Source of the DNA: CAVUBL01 sp963837945
GTDB lineage: Bacteria > Acidobacteriota > Thermoanaerobaculia > Multivoradales > DATKCC01
Reading direction: 5' to 3'
Length of the DNA: 64,000 nt
Assembly: GCA_963837945.1 (NCBI GenBank)
Contig: CAWIQD010000003.1
Coordinates: 248,001-312,000, forward strand
Shown here: piece after piece, positions 52,391 to 61,094 of the stretch
How positions within the stretch are numbered: position 1 is the first letter of the stretch
Layout: the number at the start of each line of letters is the position of its first letter
The notes under the pieces: model-generated
What the model was told of the DNA's origin: nothing
The model's database searches: none
The model's input: only the letters and a program-made list of their open reading frames with translations
Position numbers and translations under genes: made by a program

Positions 52391-54897
52391 GTGACGATCA
52401 TCGACCGAGGACGACGCCGGACGACGCTCGCGGCCCGCTTCGGCGCCTTCGTCGCCGAGCGCCACCCGTTCGCGCTCGAGGCCGCACTGGAGGCCTTCGA
52501 GGAGACCCTGGCGACGGGACCCGACGCGGCGCAGGGCGAGCGGGGAGCGGAGGCGATCGAGGTCCTCCGCGAGCCACTCCGGCAGGCCCTCCGGCGGCGC
52601 CTCTCCCGATCCTTCCCGGAGCTGCCCGAGACCACGCCGGGCGTCTCGTCCGCCGTCCGTCTCGAGCGGGCGGCGGAGGCGCTCGCCGAGGACTGCGACG
52701 GGTTCCTGGCGCGCGAGGCGATCACCGCCTCGCTGAGCGCGGACGAGAAGCGCGAGCTGCTCCGCGGGATGGTCCTCACCCGGGCGACCGACAATCGGCT
52801 CAAGGCATTCTTCGCCGGCGGCGAGGTGCGCTACCAGGGCGCCGGCTTCCAGGGCAAGGGGTTCCGCTCGCTCGGCCAGGAGGCGATCTACGCCGCGCCC
52901 TTGCGCCTGCGCCGCGGCGAGCGCTACCGCGCGAGCGACGGCTCGTGGCACGGCGACGTCGTCGCCCCGGTCATCCGGGACCTGGGTGCCGCCCTCGCCA
53001 TGCACCCGGAGCCCGAGACCGTGCGCATGGTCCTCAACGCCCAGATGGCGAAGGCGGGGCCGCCGATGGAGGGCAAGGACCTCCACGTCGGCGACTTCTC
53101 CCGCGGCATCCTGCCGGCCACCGCGCCCTTGTCGATCGCCACGCTCAACGTCGCCGGGCTGGCCTTCGCCTTCTCCCGCGAGCTCCCGGCCGACGGCGGC
53201 TTCCGGGTCGCCCTGTCGTTCATCGGCGAGGGGGGAGCTCGCTCGGCGAGTGGCACGAGGCGATCAACCTCTGCGCGGCCCGCCGGCTGCCCGTGGTCTT
53301 CTGCATCGAGAACAACGGCACCGCCCTCTCGACCCCGGTCCCGGAGCAGTCGGCGGTGCGGGTCTTCGCGGACAAGGCGGCGGGCTACGGCATCCCCGGC
53401 CTGACCCTCGACGGCACCGACCCGGAGGCGATCGCCGCGGCCTTCGCCTGGGCGGCGGGCCGGGCACGGCGCGGCCTCGGGCCGGCCCTGATCGAGCTGG
53501 TCTGCCTGCGCATGTGCGGGCACGCCCATCACGACGACATGCTCTACCTGGGGCGGGACCCCCATCCGTCCTGGCGCTACCCGGAGCTCCGCGCGGGCGG
53601 CTACGCCGACCCCGACGCCTACCGGTACTGGGCCGAGCGCGACCCGATCTCGACCTACGCCGCCTGGCTCGAGGCGTCGGGAGTGATCGGGGAAGGCGAT
53701 CTCGAGCGGCTCGAGGCCGAAGCCGAGGAGCTGGTGGAGCGCGAGGCGCGGCGGGTGATCGAAGCGCCCTGGCCGGATCCCCGCCTGGCGGGAGAGGGCG
53801 TCTACACCGACCTGCCGGCGGCCCGCCACCGGGAGCCGCTCGCCGACCGCGCTCCCGGCAGGGCGGTGCCCCCTCCTCCCCTCCCCCCGCTCGATCCCGG
53901 CCGGCCGTTCGACCCGGCGGGGCGGACCTTCCTCGAGGCGGTCATGCTCGGCGTGGGCGACGCCCTCGCGGGAGACGAGCGCACCTTCGTCTACGGCGAG
54001 GACGTCGGCGGGGAGTACGGCAACGCCTTTCTCCTGCTACGACCCTTGCTCGACGCCTACCGCGACCGCATCGTGAACTCGACCCTCGCCGAGGGAGGCG
54101 TCCTCGGCCTGTGCACCGGGGCGGCGCTCGGCGGCCTGCGCCCGATCGCCGAGATCCAGTTCAACGACTTCGTCGCCACCGGCTTCAACCAGCTGGTCAA
54201 CAACGCGGCCAAGATCCACTACCGCTGGGGCGCCTCGGTGCCGATGGTCGTGCGCCTGCCCTGGGGCGGGCTGCGCAAGGCCGGTCCGTACCACAGCCAG
54301 AACACCGAGGCCTGGTTCTACCGCACGCCGGGGCTCAAGATCGTGGTGCCGTCGACCCCCGAGGACGCCCGCGGCCTGTTCGCCGCCGCGGTGGCCGACC
54401 CGGACCCGGTGCTCTACTTCGAGCACATCGCCCTCTACCGCGACCCGCGGATCAAGCAGGTCCTGCCCGACGAGGCCCCGGAGCCGCTGCCCCTCGGCCG
54501 CGCGGCGCTGCGCCGCGCCGGCTCCGACCTGGCGATCGTCACCTACGGGGCGTACGTCCACCTGGCCCTGGAAGTCGCCGAGCGCCTGGCGGCCGACGGC
54601 ATCGGAGCCGCCGTGCTCGACCTGCGATGCCTGGCGCCGTTGGACCGGGAGGCCCTCCTGGCGGTGGCGCGCCACTGCGGCAAGGTGCTGGTCGTCCAGG
54701 AGGACACGCGCACGGGGAGCGTCGGCGAGAGCCTGGCCGCGATCGTCCAGGAAGAGGCCTTCGAGGACCTCGACGCGCCGGTGCGCGTGGTGGGCTCCCT
54801 CGACACCCCCGTCCCCTACTCGCCGGCGCTGGAGCAGGAGTTCCTGGCCGGCTCCGAGCGGGTGGAGCGGGCGGCCCGCCTTCTCGCCGCCTATTGA
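52391..54897 (+). pseudogene. 2-oxoacid (branched-chain) dehydrogenase E1, fused alpha and beta subunits, interrupted by one frameshift
   Basis: A fused E1 of about 835 residues if repaired. The N-terminal alpha part has a helical extension, then YQGAGFQGKGFRSLGQEA and ALSFIGEGG (thiamine pyrophosphate motif). The beta part has FVYGEDVGGEYGNAF, EIQFNDFVATGFNQLVNNAAK and the C-terminal PVPYSPALEQEFL. Translation from GTG 52391 runs out of frame after the six-G run at 53230-53235. A seventh G would give GEGGSSLGEWHEAINL and continue to 54897; the span of 2507 nt is one base short. The gene converts branched 2-oxoacids to acyl-CoA with E2/E3, which are not in the window. The frameshift may be an assembly error. 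Confidence 0.82.
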
Positions 54898-54929
54898 CTG
54901 GGGCTCGATGGGACGTGGGGGGCGTCCGG

Positions 54930-56228
54930 TCAGCTCGACTTGCGCAGCTCCGGCGACGCCCCGGGGTGGCTCTTCTCCACCTCGGCCCGGTCCGCGGCCT
55001 GCAGGCCCGGAAGCACCCGGACGACCACCGAGCGCGGGGTCTTCGGATTGCGCACCAGCGCCAGGCGCACCTCGTACTGCGCCGCCAGGGTGGGCGTCTC
55101 TCCGATCAGCTTGAGCGCGCGCCGCGGGGCGATCGAGGAGCTGGCGATCTCGAGCACCAGCCCCTTGTCCAGGTGGCACTCGTGGAGGCAGCGCAGAACC
55201 AGCTCCTCGTCGCGGAAGAAGTCGGACCACAGGGCTTTGAGCAGCGAGCTCCCCGAGTTGCGCACGGTGGCGATCTTCTCTGCCGAGCCGAGGCCCCGGA
55301 AGAGCGCCGTCAGCCGTGCGCGCGCCCGCGCCTTGACCTCCATCGAGTGGATCTTCGGGTTCTGGGTGAGCCCGAGCAGGCCCCGCAGGTCCCCCATCGA
55401 GCTGACCACCTCGACCAGCGCCGCCGAGGGCACGTTGGCGCTCTCGAGCAGGGCCCGGCGGACCATCGGGCGCTGGAACAGGCGTCGCTGGCGATAGATC
55501 TCGCGCGCCACGCGCGGGCTCGAGGTGCGGGCGATGTCGGCGGCCAGCCGGTCCCCCAGGACCGGGTTGGCGAGCAGGGCGAGACGCACCTCGTCGGCGG
55601 TCTCGGCGGAGAGCACCTGGAGCACCGCGAGGTCCTGGCTGGCGCGCGCCAGAACCAGCTTGCGCGCCAGGGGCAGCGTGGTGATCGACGGCGCGGCGGC
55701 CGGGTCCGAGCGCACGACGCCGAGCTCGGGGCGCGGCGGCGGCTCGAGGACCGCCTCCTCGGCCGGCCCGGCGGCCACCGCGGCCGGCAGGACGTCCCCG
55801 AGATCCGGCTCGCGCGACGAGGAGAGCTCGAGGGCGCGAGCGCGCACCCGTCGCCGGTCGCCCTCGGGCAGGACGTGGATCAGCTCGCGGGTCTGCTCGC
55901 GGATCTCGGCCTTCTCGCGCGCCGGCACCTCGGGATCGTCGAGCTCGCGCAGCAGGTCGAGCACGCCGACCGCCTGAGCGCACCGCGACCGGATGGCCTC
56001 CGGGGTGTGCTCGTTGCGGACGAACGCTTCCTTGATCGCCCAGTCGTCGAACCAGGGCGAGTACGAGGCGATCTCGGCCAGCACGCGGGGCGACTCGATC
56101 CAGGTGGCGAGCCGTCGCACGACGCCGAGCTCGCCGCCCGTCCCGGCCGACTTCAGGCTCGCGAGGAGCTTGAGGTGAATCTCCTCGCGCTCCGAGAGCT
56201 GCGACTCCTTCTCTGGCGACGCGTCCAT
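54930..56228 (-). CDS. Hypothetical helical-repeat protein (HEAT/LRV-like)
   Basis: 432 residues, no signal peptide. The sequence is built of repeating helices with motifs such as VRLALLANPVLGDRLAADIA, VRRALLESANVPSAALVEVV and VRLALVRNPKTPRSVVVRVL, similar in feel to HEAT or LRV repeats. A Pro-rich acidic linker lies near residues 130-165. The partner is unknown. It follows the uracil-DNA glycosylase on the same strand, but an extended -10 (TGC-TATCCT) 11 nt before ATG 56228 suggests its own promoter. Confidence 0.65.
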   Translation of the reverse strand: MDASPEKESQLSEREEIHLKLLASLKSAGTGGELGVVRRLATWIESPRVLAEIASYSPWFDDWAIKEAFVRNEHTPEAIRSRCAQAVGVLDLLRELDDPEVPAREKAEIREQTRELIHVLPEGDRRRVRARALELSSSREPDLGDVLPAAVAAGPAEEAVLEPPPRPELGVVRSDPAAAPSITTLPLARKLVLARASQDLAVLQVLSAETADEVRLALLANPVLGDRLAADIARTSSPRVAREIYRQRRLFQRPMVRRALLESANVPSAALVEVVSSMGDLRGLLGLTQNPKIHSMEVKARARARLTALFRGLGSAEKIATVRNSGSSLLKALWSDFFRDEELVLRCLHECHLDKGLVLEIASSSIAPRRALKLIGETPTLAAQYEVRLALVRNPKTPRSVVVRVLPGLQAADRAEVEKSHPGASPELRKSS

Positions 56229-56239
56229 CGAGGATTCAA

Positions 56240-56245
56240 AGGATA
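56240..56245 (-). promoter_or_regulatory. Extended -10-like TATCCT before the helical-repeat gene
   Basis: TGC-TATCCT on the minus strand ends 11 nt before ATG 56228. There is no Shine-Dalgarno between them. Confidence 0.35.
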
Positions 56246-56281
56246 GCACCGGCGGCGCTCGGATTCGCCGCGGCGGGCACC

Positions 56282-57071
56282 TCAGCCGGCGAGCCGGTCG
56301 CGCACCGCCTGCATGTCCTCCCAGGTCGGTCGCTTCCAGTGGCGGTTCCGGAGCAGGGCGGCCGGATGATAGGTGACCATGGTCGGGATGCCCTGGACCG
56401 AGAACCACCGGCCCCGCATCCGGCCGAGCGGCTGGTCGTTGCCGAGGAGCGCCTGCGCGGCGACTCGGCCCAGGGCCACGATCACCCGGGGCCGGACCCG
56501 CTCGATCTGGCCGTCGAGGTAGCCGCGGCAAGCCGCCGCCTCGTCGGGGAGCGGATCCCGGTTGCCCGGGGGGCGGCACTTGACGATGTTGGCGATGTAG
56601 ACCTGCTCGCGCCGGAGGCCGATCGCCTCGATGATCTTGTTCAACAGCTCGCCGGCGGGCCCCACGAACGGCAGGCCCTGGCGGTCCTCCTCGGCTCCGG
56701 GGCCCTCGCCGATGAACATCAGCTCGGCATCCGGGTCACCGGTGCCGAAGACGACCGTGGACCGGCCCTGCCAGAGACGGCAGCGCTGGCAGGTGGAGGC
56801 TTCCGCGGCGAGCTCCGCGAGCCGCTCGGCACGCTCGGCGGCGGGGACGGGAGACGCGGCGGCGGGCTCGGGACGAGGCGGGGAAGCCGGCGGTTCGCCG
56901 GCGGGTGCGGGAGCCGCGCGCCGCGCGGACGGCGGCTCCGGGGAACGCTCCGGCGCGGCGGCTGCGGGGCTGCCCTGCGTCCGATACGCCGGCCCCCAGG
57001 TACAGCTCGCCGTAGCCGATCTCCCGGAGGTAGATCAGCTCGTCGCGGAGATCCTCGGGCAGAGCGCCCAC
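56282..57071 (-). pseudogene. Type-4 (Fe-S) uracil-DNA glycosylase, interrupted by one frameshift
   Basis: The core, from about 56790 down to 56282, is a family 4 uracil-DNA glycosylase. It has MFIGEGPGAEEDRQGLPFVG, the Cys ligands of a 4Fe-4S cluster (TCQRCRLW, VKCRPPGNRDP, AACRGYL), and TYHPAALLRN. This frame has no start codon upstream. An N-terminal helix of the family (LPEDLRDELIYLREIGYGEL) is found in another frame from GTG 57071. Removing one base of the C run at 56993-56997 joins them through a Pro/Ala linker; the 790-nt span is one base too long. The gene removes uracil from DNA if intact. It follows rpoZ by 4 nt. Confidence 0.8.
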
Positions 57072-57075
57072 GGCC

Positions 57076-57381
57076 TCAATGGACCTCGGCGGCCTCCGGC
57101 TCGGATCCGTCCGAGCCCTCCTCGCCGATCCCGGCCACGGCAGCGCCCTCGGCACCGAGATCGAGCAGCAGCTCCGGCTCGGGCGCCGGGCCGTAGCCCC
57201 ACTCCACCATCTCCTGGTCGATCTCCTCCTGAGCGATCCGGGTGGGCTTCACGTTCGGCAGGTCGAGCTTCGCCCGGGCTCCGCGCAAGAGCTGCTCTGC
57301 GCGCTCCGCGACGACCAGCACGTAGCGGAACTTGCTGTCCATCTCGTCCTTGACGCGGCTGTCCTTCGGGGTGCTTTCCAT
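57076..57381 (-). CDS. rpoZ: DNA-directed RNA polymerase omega subunit
   Basis: 101 residues. The conserved core SKFRYVLVVAERAEQLLRG and VKPTRIAQEEI matches omega, which stabilises the beta' subunit during RNA polymerase assembly. The acidic C-terminal tail (PEPELLLDLGAEG onwards) is variable in the family. It lies between gmk and the uracil-DNA glycosylase gene. The gmk-rpoZ neighbourhood is widely conserved in bacteria, which supports the call. The ATG is at 57381. Confidence 0.88.
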   Translation of the reverse strand: MESTPKDSRVKDEMDSKFRYVLVVAERAEQLLRGARAKLDLPNVKPTRIAQEEIDQEMVEWGYGPAPEPELLLDLGAEGAAVAGIGEEGSDGSEPEAAEVH

Positions 57382-57453
57382 CGAATCTCTTCTCCTCCGG
57401 CGGCGGGGCCCGCGAGGGGGCCTCCGCGCCGTCGTATCGGTTTCGGAGCCGGG

Positions 57454-58125
57454 TCAGCCGGCCTTCGGTTCCGCGGAGCCGGTGGGCTCTCCCGCCACGG
57501 GGGCCGGGAAGTCCTCGAGCACCGCCTGGATCGCCTCCGCCATCCGCTCGCGGCGGTAGCGCCGCTCCAGGATGATCGAGGCCAGGGCCTGGCTCGCCCG
57601 CTCCGCGTCGTCGTTGATGATCACGTGCTCGTACCGGTGGTACCGCCGCATCTCCCAGATCGAGACGGCGAGCCGCTGCGAGATCTCCCGCGGGTCGTCG
57701 AGGCCGCGTTGCTCGAGCCGCCGTTCCAGGTCGGCGAAGCTGGGCGGCATGATGAAGATGCTGTTGGCGTCAGGGTAGCCGGCGAGCACCCGCTCGGCCC
57801 CCTGGACGTCGATGTCCATCAGCACGTCGATCCCGGCTTCGAGGCGCGGGAAGACCTCCTGGTAGGACGTGCCGTAGTAATTGTTGTGGACCTCCGCCCA
57901 TTCCAGGAACTCCTCGTTGGCGATCATGCGCTGGAAGGTGCCGTGGTCGACGAAGTGGTAGTCCCGCCCCCCGGCCTCTCCCTTGCGCGGCCGGCGCGTC
58001 GTGTGGCTCACGGAGAACGCGAGCATGCCGAACCTGCCGAGCGCCCCCTCCATGATGCTGTTGATGAGGGTCGTCTTGCCGGCCCCGGACGGAGCCGAAA
58101 GGATGAAGAGCTCGCCTCGCCGCAT
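57454..58125 (-). CDS. gmk: Guanylate kinase
   Basis: About 223 residues, phosphorylating GMP to GDP with ATP. The P-loop is SAPSGAGKTTL. GMP-binding residues are in SVSHTTRRPRKGEAGG and DYHFV, and DIDVQGAERV carries the Asp of the second motif. Full length, with a C-terminal extension past YRRERM. I prefer ATG 58125 since homologues begin with an R-G-x-LFILSAPSG pattern; GTG 58131 is an alternative. A TACACT hexamer lies about 45 nt upstream. It sits between yicC and rpoZ. Confidence 0.93.
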   Translation of the reverse strand: MRRGELFILSAPSGAGKTTLINSIMEGALGRFGMLAFSVSHTTRRPRKGEAGGRDYHFVDHGTFQRMIANEEFLEWAEVHNNYYGTSYQEVFPRLEAGIDVLMDIDVQGAERVLAGYPDANSIFIMPPSFADLERRLEQRGLDDPREISQRLAVSIWEMRRYHRYEHVIINDDAERASQALASIILERRYRRERMAEAIQAVLEDFPAPVAGEPTGSAEPKAG

Positions 58126-58254
58126 CGTCACGAAGGAGATCGGGCGCTCCGGCCGAACGCCACGAACGCGAAGTGTAGCACGGGTAGGAGCCTGCCGCTC
58201 GCGCCGGCCGTCCGGCGAGCTCGCCGCACCTCTCCGGCGGGCCGCAAGCCGGTC

Positions 58255-59133
58255 CTATTCCACGTTCTGCACCTGCTCGCGAAGCTGCTCGCAGAGCACC
58301 TTGGCGTCGAGCACGAGACGGGTCATGGCGGCGTTGCGGCACTTCGATCCGAGGGTGTTGAGCTCGCGGAAGATCTCCTGGGTGAGGAAATCGAGACGCT
58401 TCCCCACCGCGCCGTCGCTCGCCGTCACCTCGCGGAAGTGCTCGAGGTGCGCTGCCAGGCGGTCGAGCTCCTCGGTGACGTCGCTGCGGTCGGCGAGCAG
58501 GGCGACCTCCTGGGCCAGCCGGTCCGCGTCGATCTCGCGGTCGCCGAGCAGGGCCGCGAGCCGCTCGCGCAGGGCGCTCGCCGACTCCTCGACCGCCCCG
58601 GCGGCGACCGCCTGCAGCGAGGATCCGGCGCCGGCCAGGCCTTCGAGCCGTTCGGCCAGAGCCGCGGCCAGCTTCTCGCCCTCGGTCTCGCGCGCCTCGA
58701 CCAGCTCGTCGAGGGCCCGGCCCGCGACGTCGAGAAGGAGCTCCTCGTCCGTGGCGCCCCAGCGGCTCTCGGGCTCGGTGACGCGAAGCAGCTGCGGGTG
58801 CCGGATCAGGTCGCCGGCGGTGAGGCCGCGCTCGATCACCTCGTCCTCGAGCAGACCGTCGAGCGCCCGCGAGAGCTCCTCGACGGCGCGCGAGTCGAGG
58901 TCGACGCGAATCGGCGGCGCGCCGAGCGGCTCGACGTCGACGTTGACCTCCACCCGGCCGCGGCTCAGTCGAGAGCTGAAAAGCTCCCGCACCGCGGGCT
59001 CGCTCGTGCGTTGGCCGTCGCGCAGCCGCACCACCAGGTCGAGAAAGCGGTGGTTGACGCTGCGCAGGACGACACGGATCCGGTAGCGGGCGTTTTCGTC
59101 CGCCGCCTGCCCGAACCCTGTCATGCTCCTCAT
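58255..59133 (-). CDS. yicC: YicC/YloC family endoribonuclease
   Basis: 292 residues. The N-terminus MRSMTGFGQA and SVNHRFLDLVVRL are the family signature. The C-terminal domain ends with KRLDFLTQEIFRELNTLGSK and AVL-type helix residues (VLDAKVLCEQLREQVQNVE). Family members are RNA-cleaving enzymes linked to small-RNA turnover and stationary phase. GGAGG lies a few nt before ATG 59133. The yicC-gmk order is conserved in many genomes. Confidence 0.93.
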   Translation of the reverse strand: MRSMTGFGQAADENARYRIRVVLRSVNHRFLDLVVRLRDGQRTSEPAVRELFSSRLSRGRVEVNVDVEPLGAPPIRVDLDSRAVEELSRALDGLLEDEVIERGLTAGDLIRHPQLLRVTEPESRWGATDEELLLDVAGRALDELVEARETEGEKLAAALAERLEGLAGAGSSLQAVAAGAVEESASALRERLAALLGDREIDADRLAQEVALLADRSDVTEELDRLAAHLEHFREVTASDGAVGKRLDFLTQEIFRELNTLGSKCRNAAMTRLVLDAKVLCEQLREQVQNVE

Positions 59134-59204
59134 GGCGCCTCCGGTCTCCCCTTTGCACACCCTGTGCCCGCGCCCCTCCGCGCCCGTCGCGGCGCGGCGC
59201 CCAC

Positions 59205-61094
59205 TCAGCTCCGGAACTGCAGGTCGTACAGGCGCTTGTACGAGCCGCCCAGGGCCAGCAGCTCGCCGTGGTTGCCCTCCTCCACGATCCTCCCGGCCTC
59301 CATCACCACGATCCGGTCCGCCTTCATGACCGTCGACAGCCGATGGGCGATCACCAGGGTCGTCCGTCCCTGCATGAGGTTGTAGAGCGCTTTCTGGACC
59401 AGCGCCTCGGACTCGCTGTCGAGCTGCGAGGTCGCCTCGTCGAGGATCAGGATCGGCGCGTTCTTGAGCAGCGCCCGGGCGATCGCGAGGCGCTGGCGCT
59501 GGCCTCCGGAGAGCCGCAACCCGCTCTCGCCGATCACCGTCTCGTAGCCGCGAGAAAAGCCCATGATGAACTCGTCGGCGTAGGCGGCGGCGGCGGCCTC
59601 GCGCACCCGCTCCATCGAGAGATCGGCCCGGCCGTAGGCGATGTTGGCGCGGATCGTGTCGTTGAACAGCACGGTGTCCTGGGTCACCAGCCCGATCAGC
59701 GAGCGCAGGTTCGCGAGATCGAGGTCGCGGATGTCGATGCCGTCGATCTCGACCGCCCCCTCGAGCGGGTCGAAGAACCGCGGCAACAGGTTGATCAGCG
59801 TCGACTTGCCGGCGCCCGACGGCCCGACCAGGGCGACGATCTCGCCCGAGGCGACCGACAGGTCGATGCCCCGGAGCACCGGCTGCTCGTCGTAGCGGAA
59901 GGTGAGGTCCCGGTAGCGGATCCCCTCCTTGACCGTCGCGAGCTGGCGGGCTCCCGAGCGCTCCTGCACCTCGTTGGGGATCGCCATCAGCCGCGAGACC
60001 CGGTGGGCCGCGGCCAACGCCTCCTGGAGGATCAGGTTGACCTTGTTCAGCTTGCGCACCGGGTCGTACATCATCAGCAGCTTGGCCAGGAAGCCGACCA
60101 GCACCGGCGCGGTCAGCTCGCCGGCCCGGATCGCCTTGCCGGCGTAGACCAGGAGCGCGGCCGAGCCGATCACCGCCAGCGACTCGACCACCGGGCTCGA
60201 CAGGTGGGCGAGCATCTGGGCCCAGAGATTGACCCGCAAGTGCCGGCGGGTGGCCTGGCGGAAGCGCTCGTACTCGAAACCCTCCATGCCGAACGCCTTG
60301 ACCACCCGGTGGCCCCGGACGCCCTCGGCCATGAGCGACGCCAGGTCGGCCATCCGCTCCTGGCTCCGGTGGCTGGTCCGGCGCATGCCCTTGCCGAAGC
60401 GCACGATCGGCACGAGCAAGGCGGGCGCCGCCACCAGGCAGATGAGCGCGAGCTTGAAGTTGGTCGAGAGCAGGAGGCCGAGGAGGAAGACCAGCGTGAT
60501 CGACTGCTGGAAGAGGTCGAGCAGGCGGTTTGAGACCGCGTTCTGCATCAGGGCGACGTCGTTGATCACCCGGCTCACCAGCTCGCCCGACGGGTGGAGG
60601 GCGTGGAAGCGGCTCGACTGGTGGAGGATCCGCGCGTAGAGCTCGTTGCGGATGTCGGTCGTCACCCCCAGGCCGATGCGCTGGAACGAGTAGCCGGAGA
60701 GGAAGTCCGCCAGACTGCGCCCGAGGAAGACCAGCACGAAGAGCAGGGGCACGAAATAGACGACGTTCGAGGCGTCGACCCCCAGGCGCCGCTTGAGACC
60801 GGTGTAGGCGCGGTTGAACTGCGCCTGGAGGTCGAGGGCCGAGAGCCACGAGGGGAGCTTGCTCTGCTTCTCCGCCCCGGTGTGGGCCCCTGCCGGCGCC
60901 GGGCTCGCCGCCGGCCCCAGGGAGAAGGCTCCGGCCATGCCGTTCTGGCTCAGCAGGACCTCGCCGAAGATCGGCTCGATGAGGGAGGCGAGGATCGCGG
61001 TCGAGAGGGCGAAGACCACGATCGCGACCAGCGCGATCGCGCCCCAGCCGGTGTAACGCCGGACGTGGCGCCAGAGGAAGCCCGCGATGCTCAC
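59205..61094 (-). CDS. MsbA-like ABC transporter, fused permease and ATPase
   Basis: 629 residues. Six predicted membrane helices (about 1-350) contain a Pro/Ala-rich periplasmic insert at residues 55-85 between TM1 and TM2. The nucleotide-binding domain has Walker A GPSGAGKST (about 424-432), signature LSGGQRQ (about 528) and Walker B ILILDEATS (about 548). It resembles lipid A exporters. It starts with GTG 61094 overlapping the lpxB stop, so it probably flips lipid A core or a related lipid. The exact substrate is inferred from the neighbour. Confidence 0.88.
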   Translation of the reverse strand: MSIAGFLWRHVRRYTGWGAIALVAIVVFALSTAILASLIEPIFGEVLLSQNGMAGAFSLGPAASPAPAGAHTGAEKQSKLPSWLSALDLQAQFNRAYTGLKRRLGVDASNVVYFVPLLFVLVFLGRSLADFLSGYSFQRIGLGVTTDIRNELYARILHQSSRFHALHPSGELVSRVINDVALMQNAVSNRLLDLFQQSITLVFLLGLLLSTNFKLALICLVAAPALLVPIVRFGKGMRRTSHRSQERMADLASLMAEGVRGHRVVKAFGMEGFEYERFRQATRRHLRVNLWAQMLAHLSSPVVESLAVIGSAALLVYAGKAIRAGELTAPVLVGFLAKLLMMYDPVRKLNKVNLILQEALAAAHRVSRLMAIPNEVQERSGARQLATVKEGIRYRDLTFRYDEQPVLRGIDLSVASGEIVALVGPSGAGKSTLINLLPRFFDPLEGAVEIDGIDIRDLDLANLRSLIGLVTQDTVLFNDTIRANIAYGRADLSMERVREAAAAAYADEFIMGFSRGYETVIGESGLRLSGGQRQRLAIARALLKNAPILILDEATSQLDSESEALVQKALYNLMQGRTTLVIAHRLSTVMKADRIVVMEAGRIVEEGNHGELLALGGSYKRLYDLQFRS

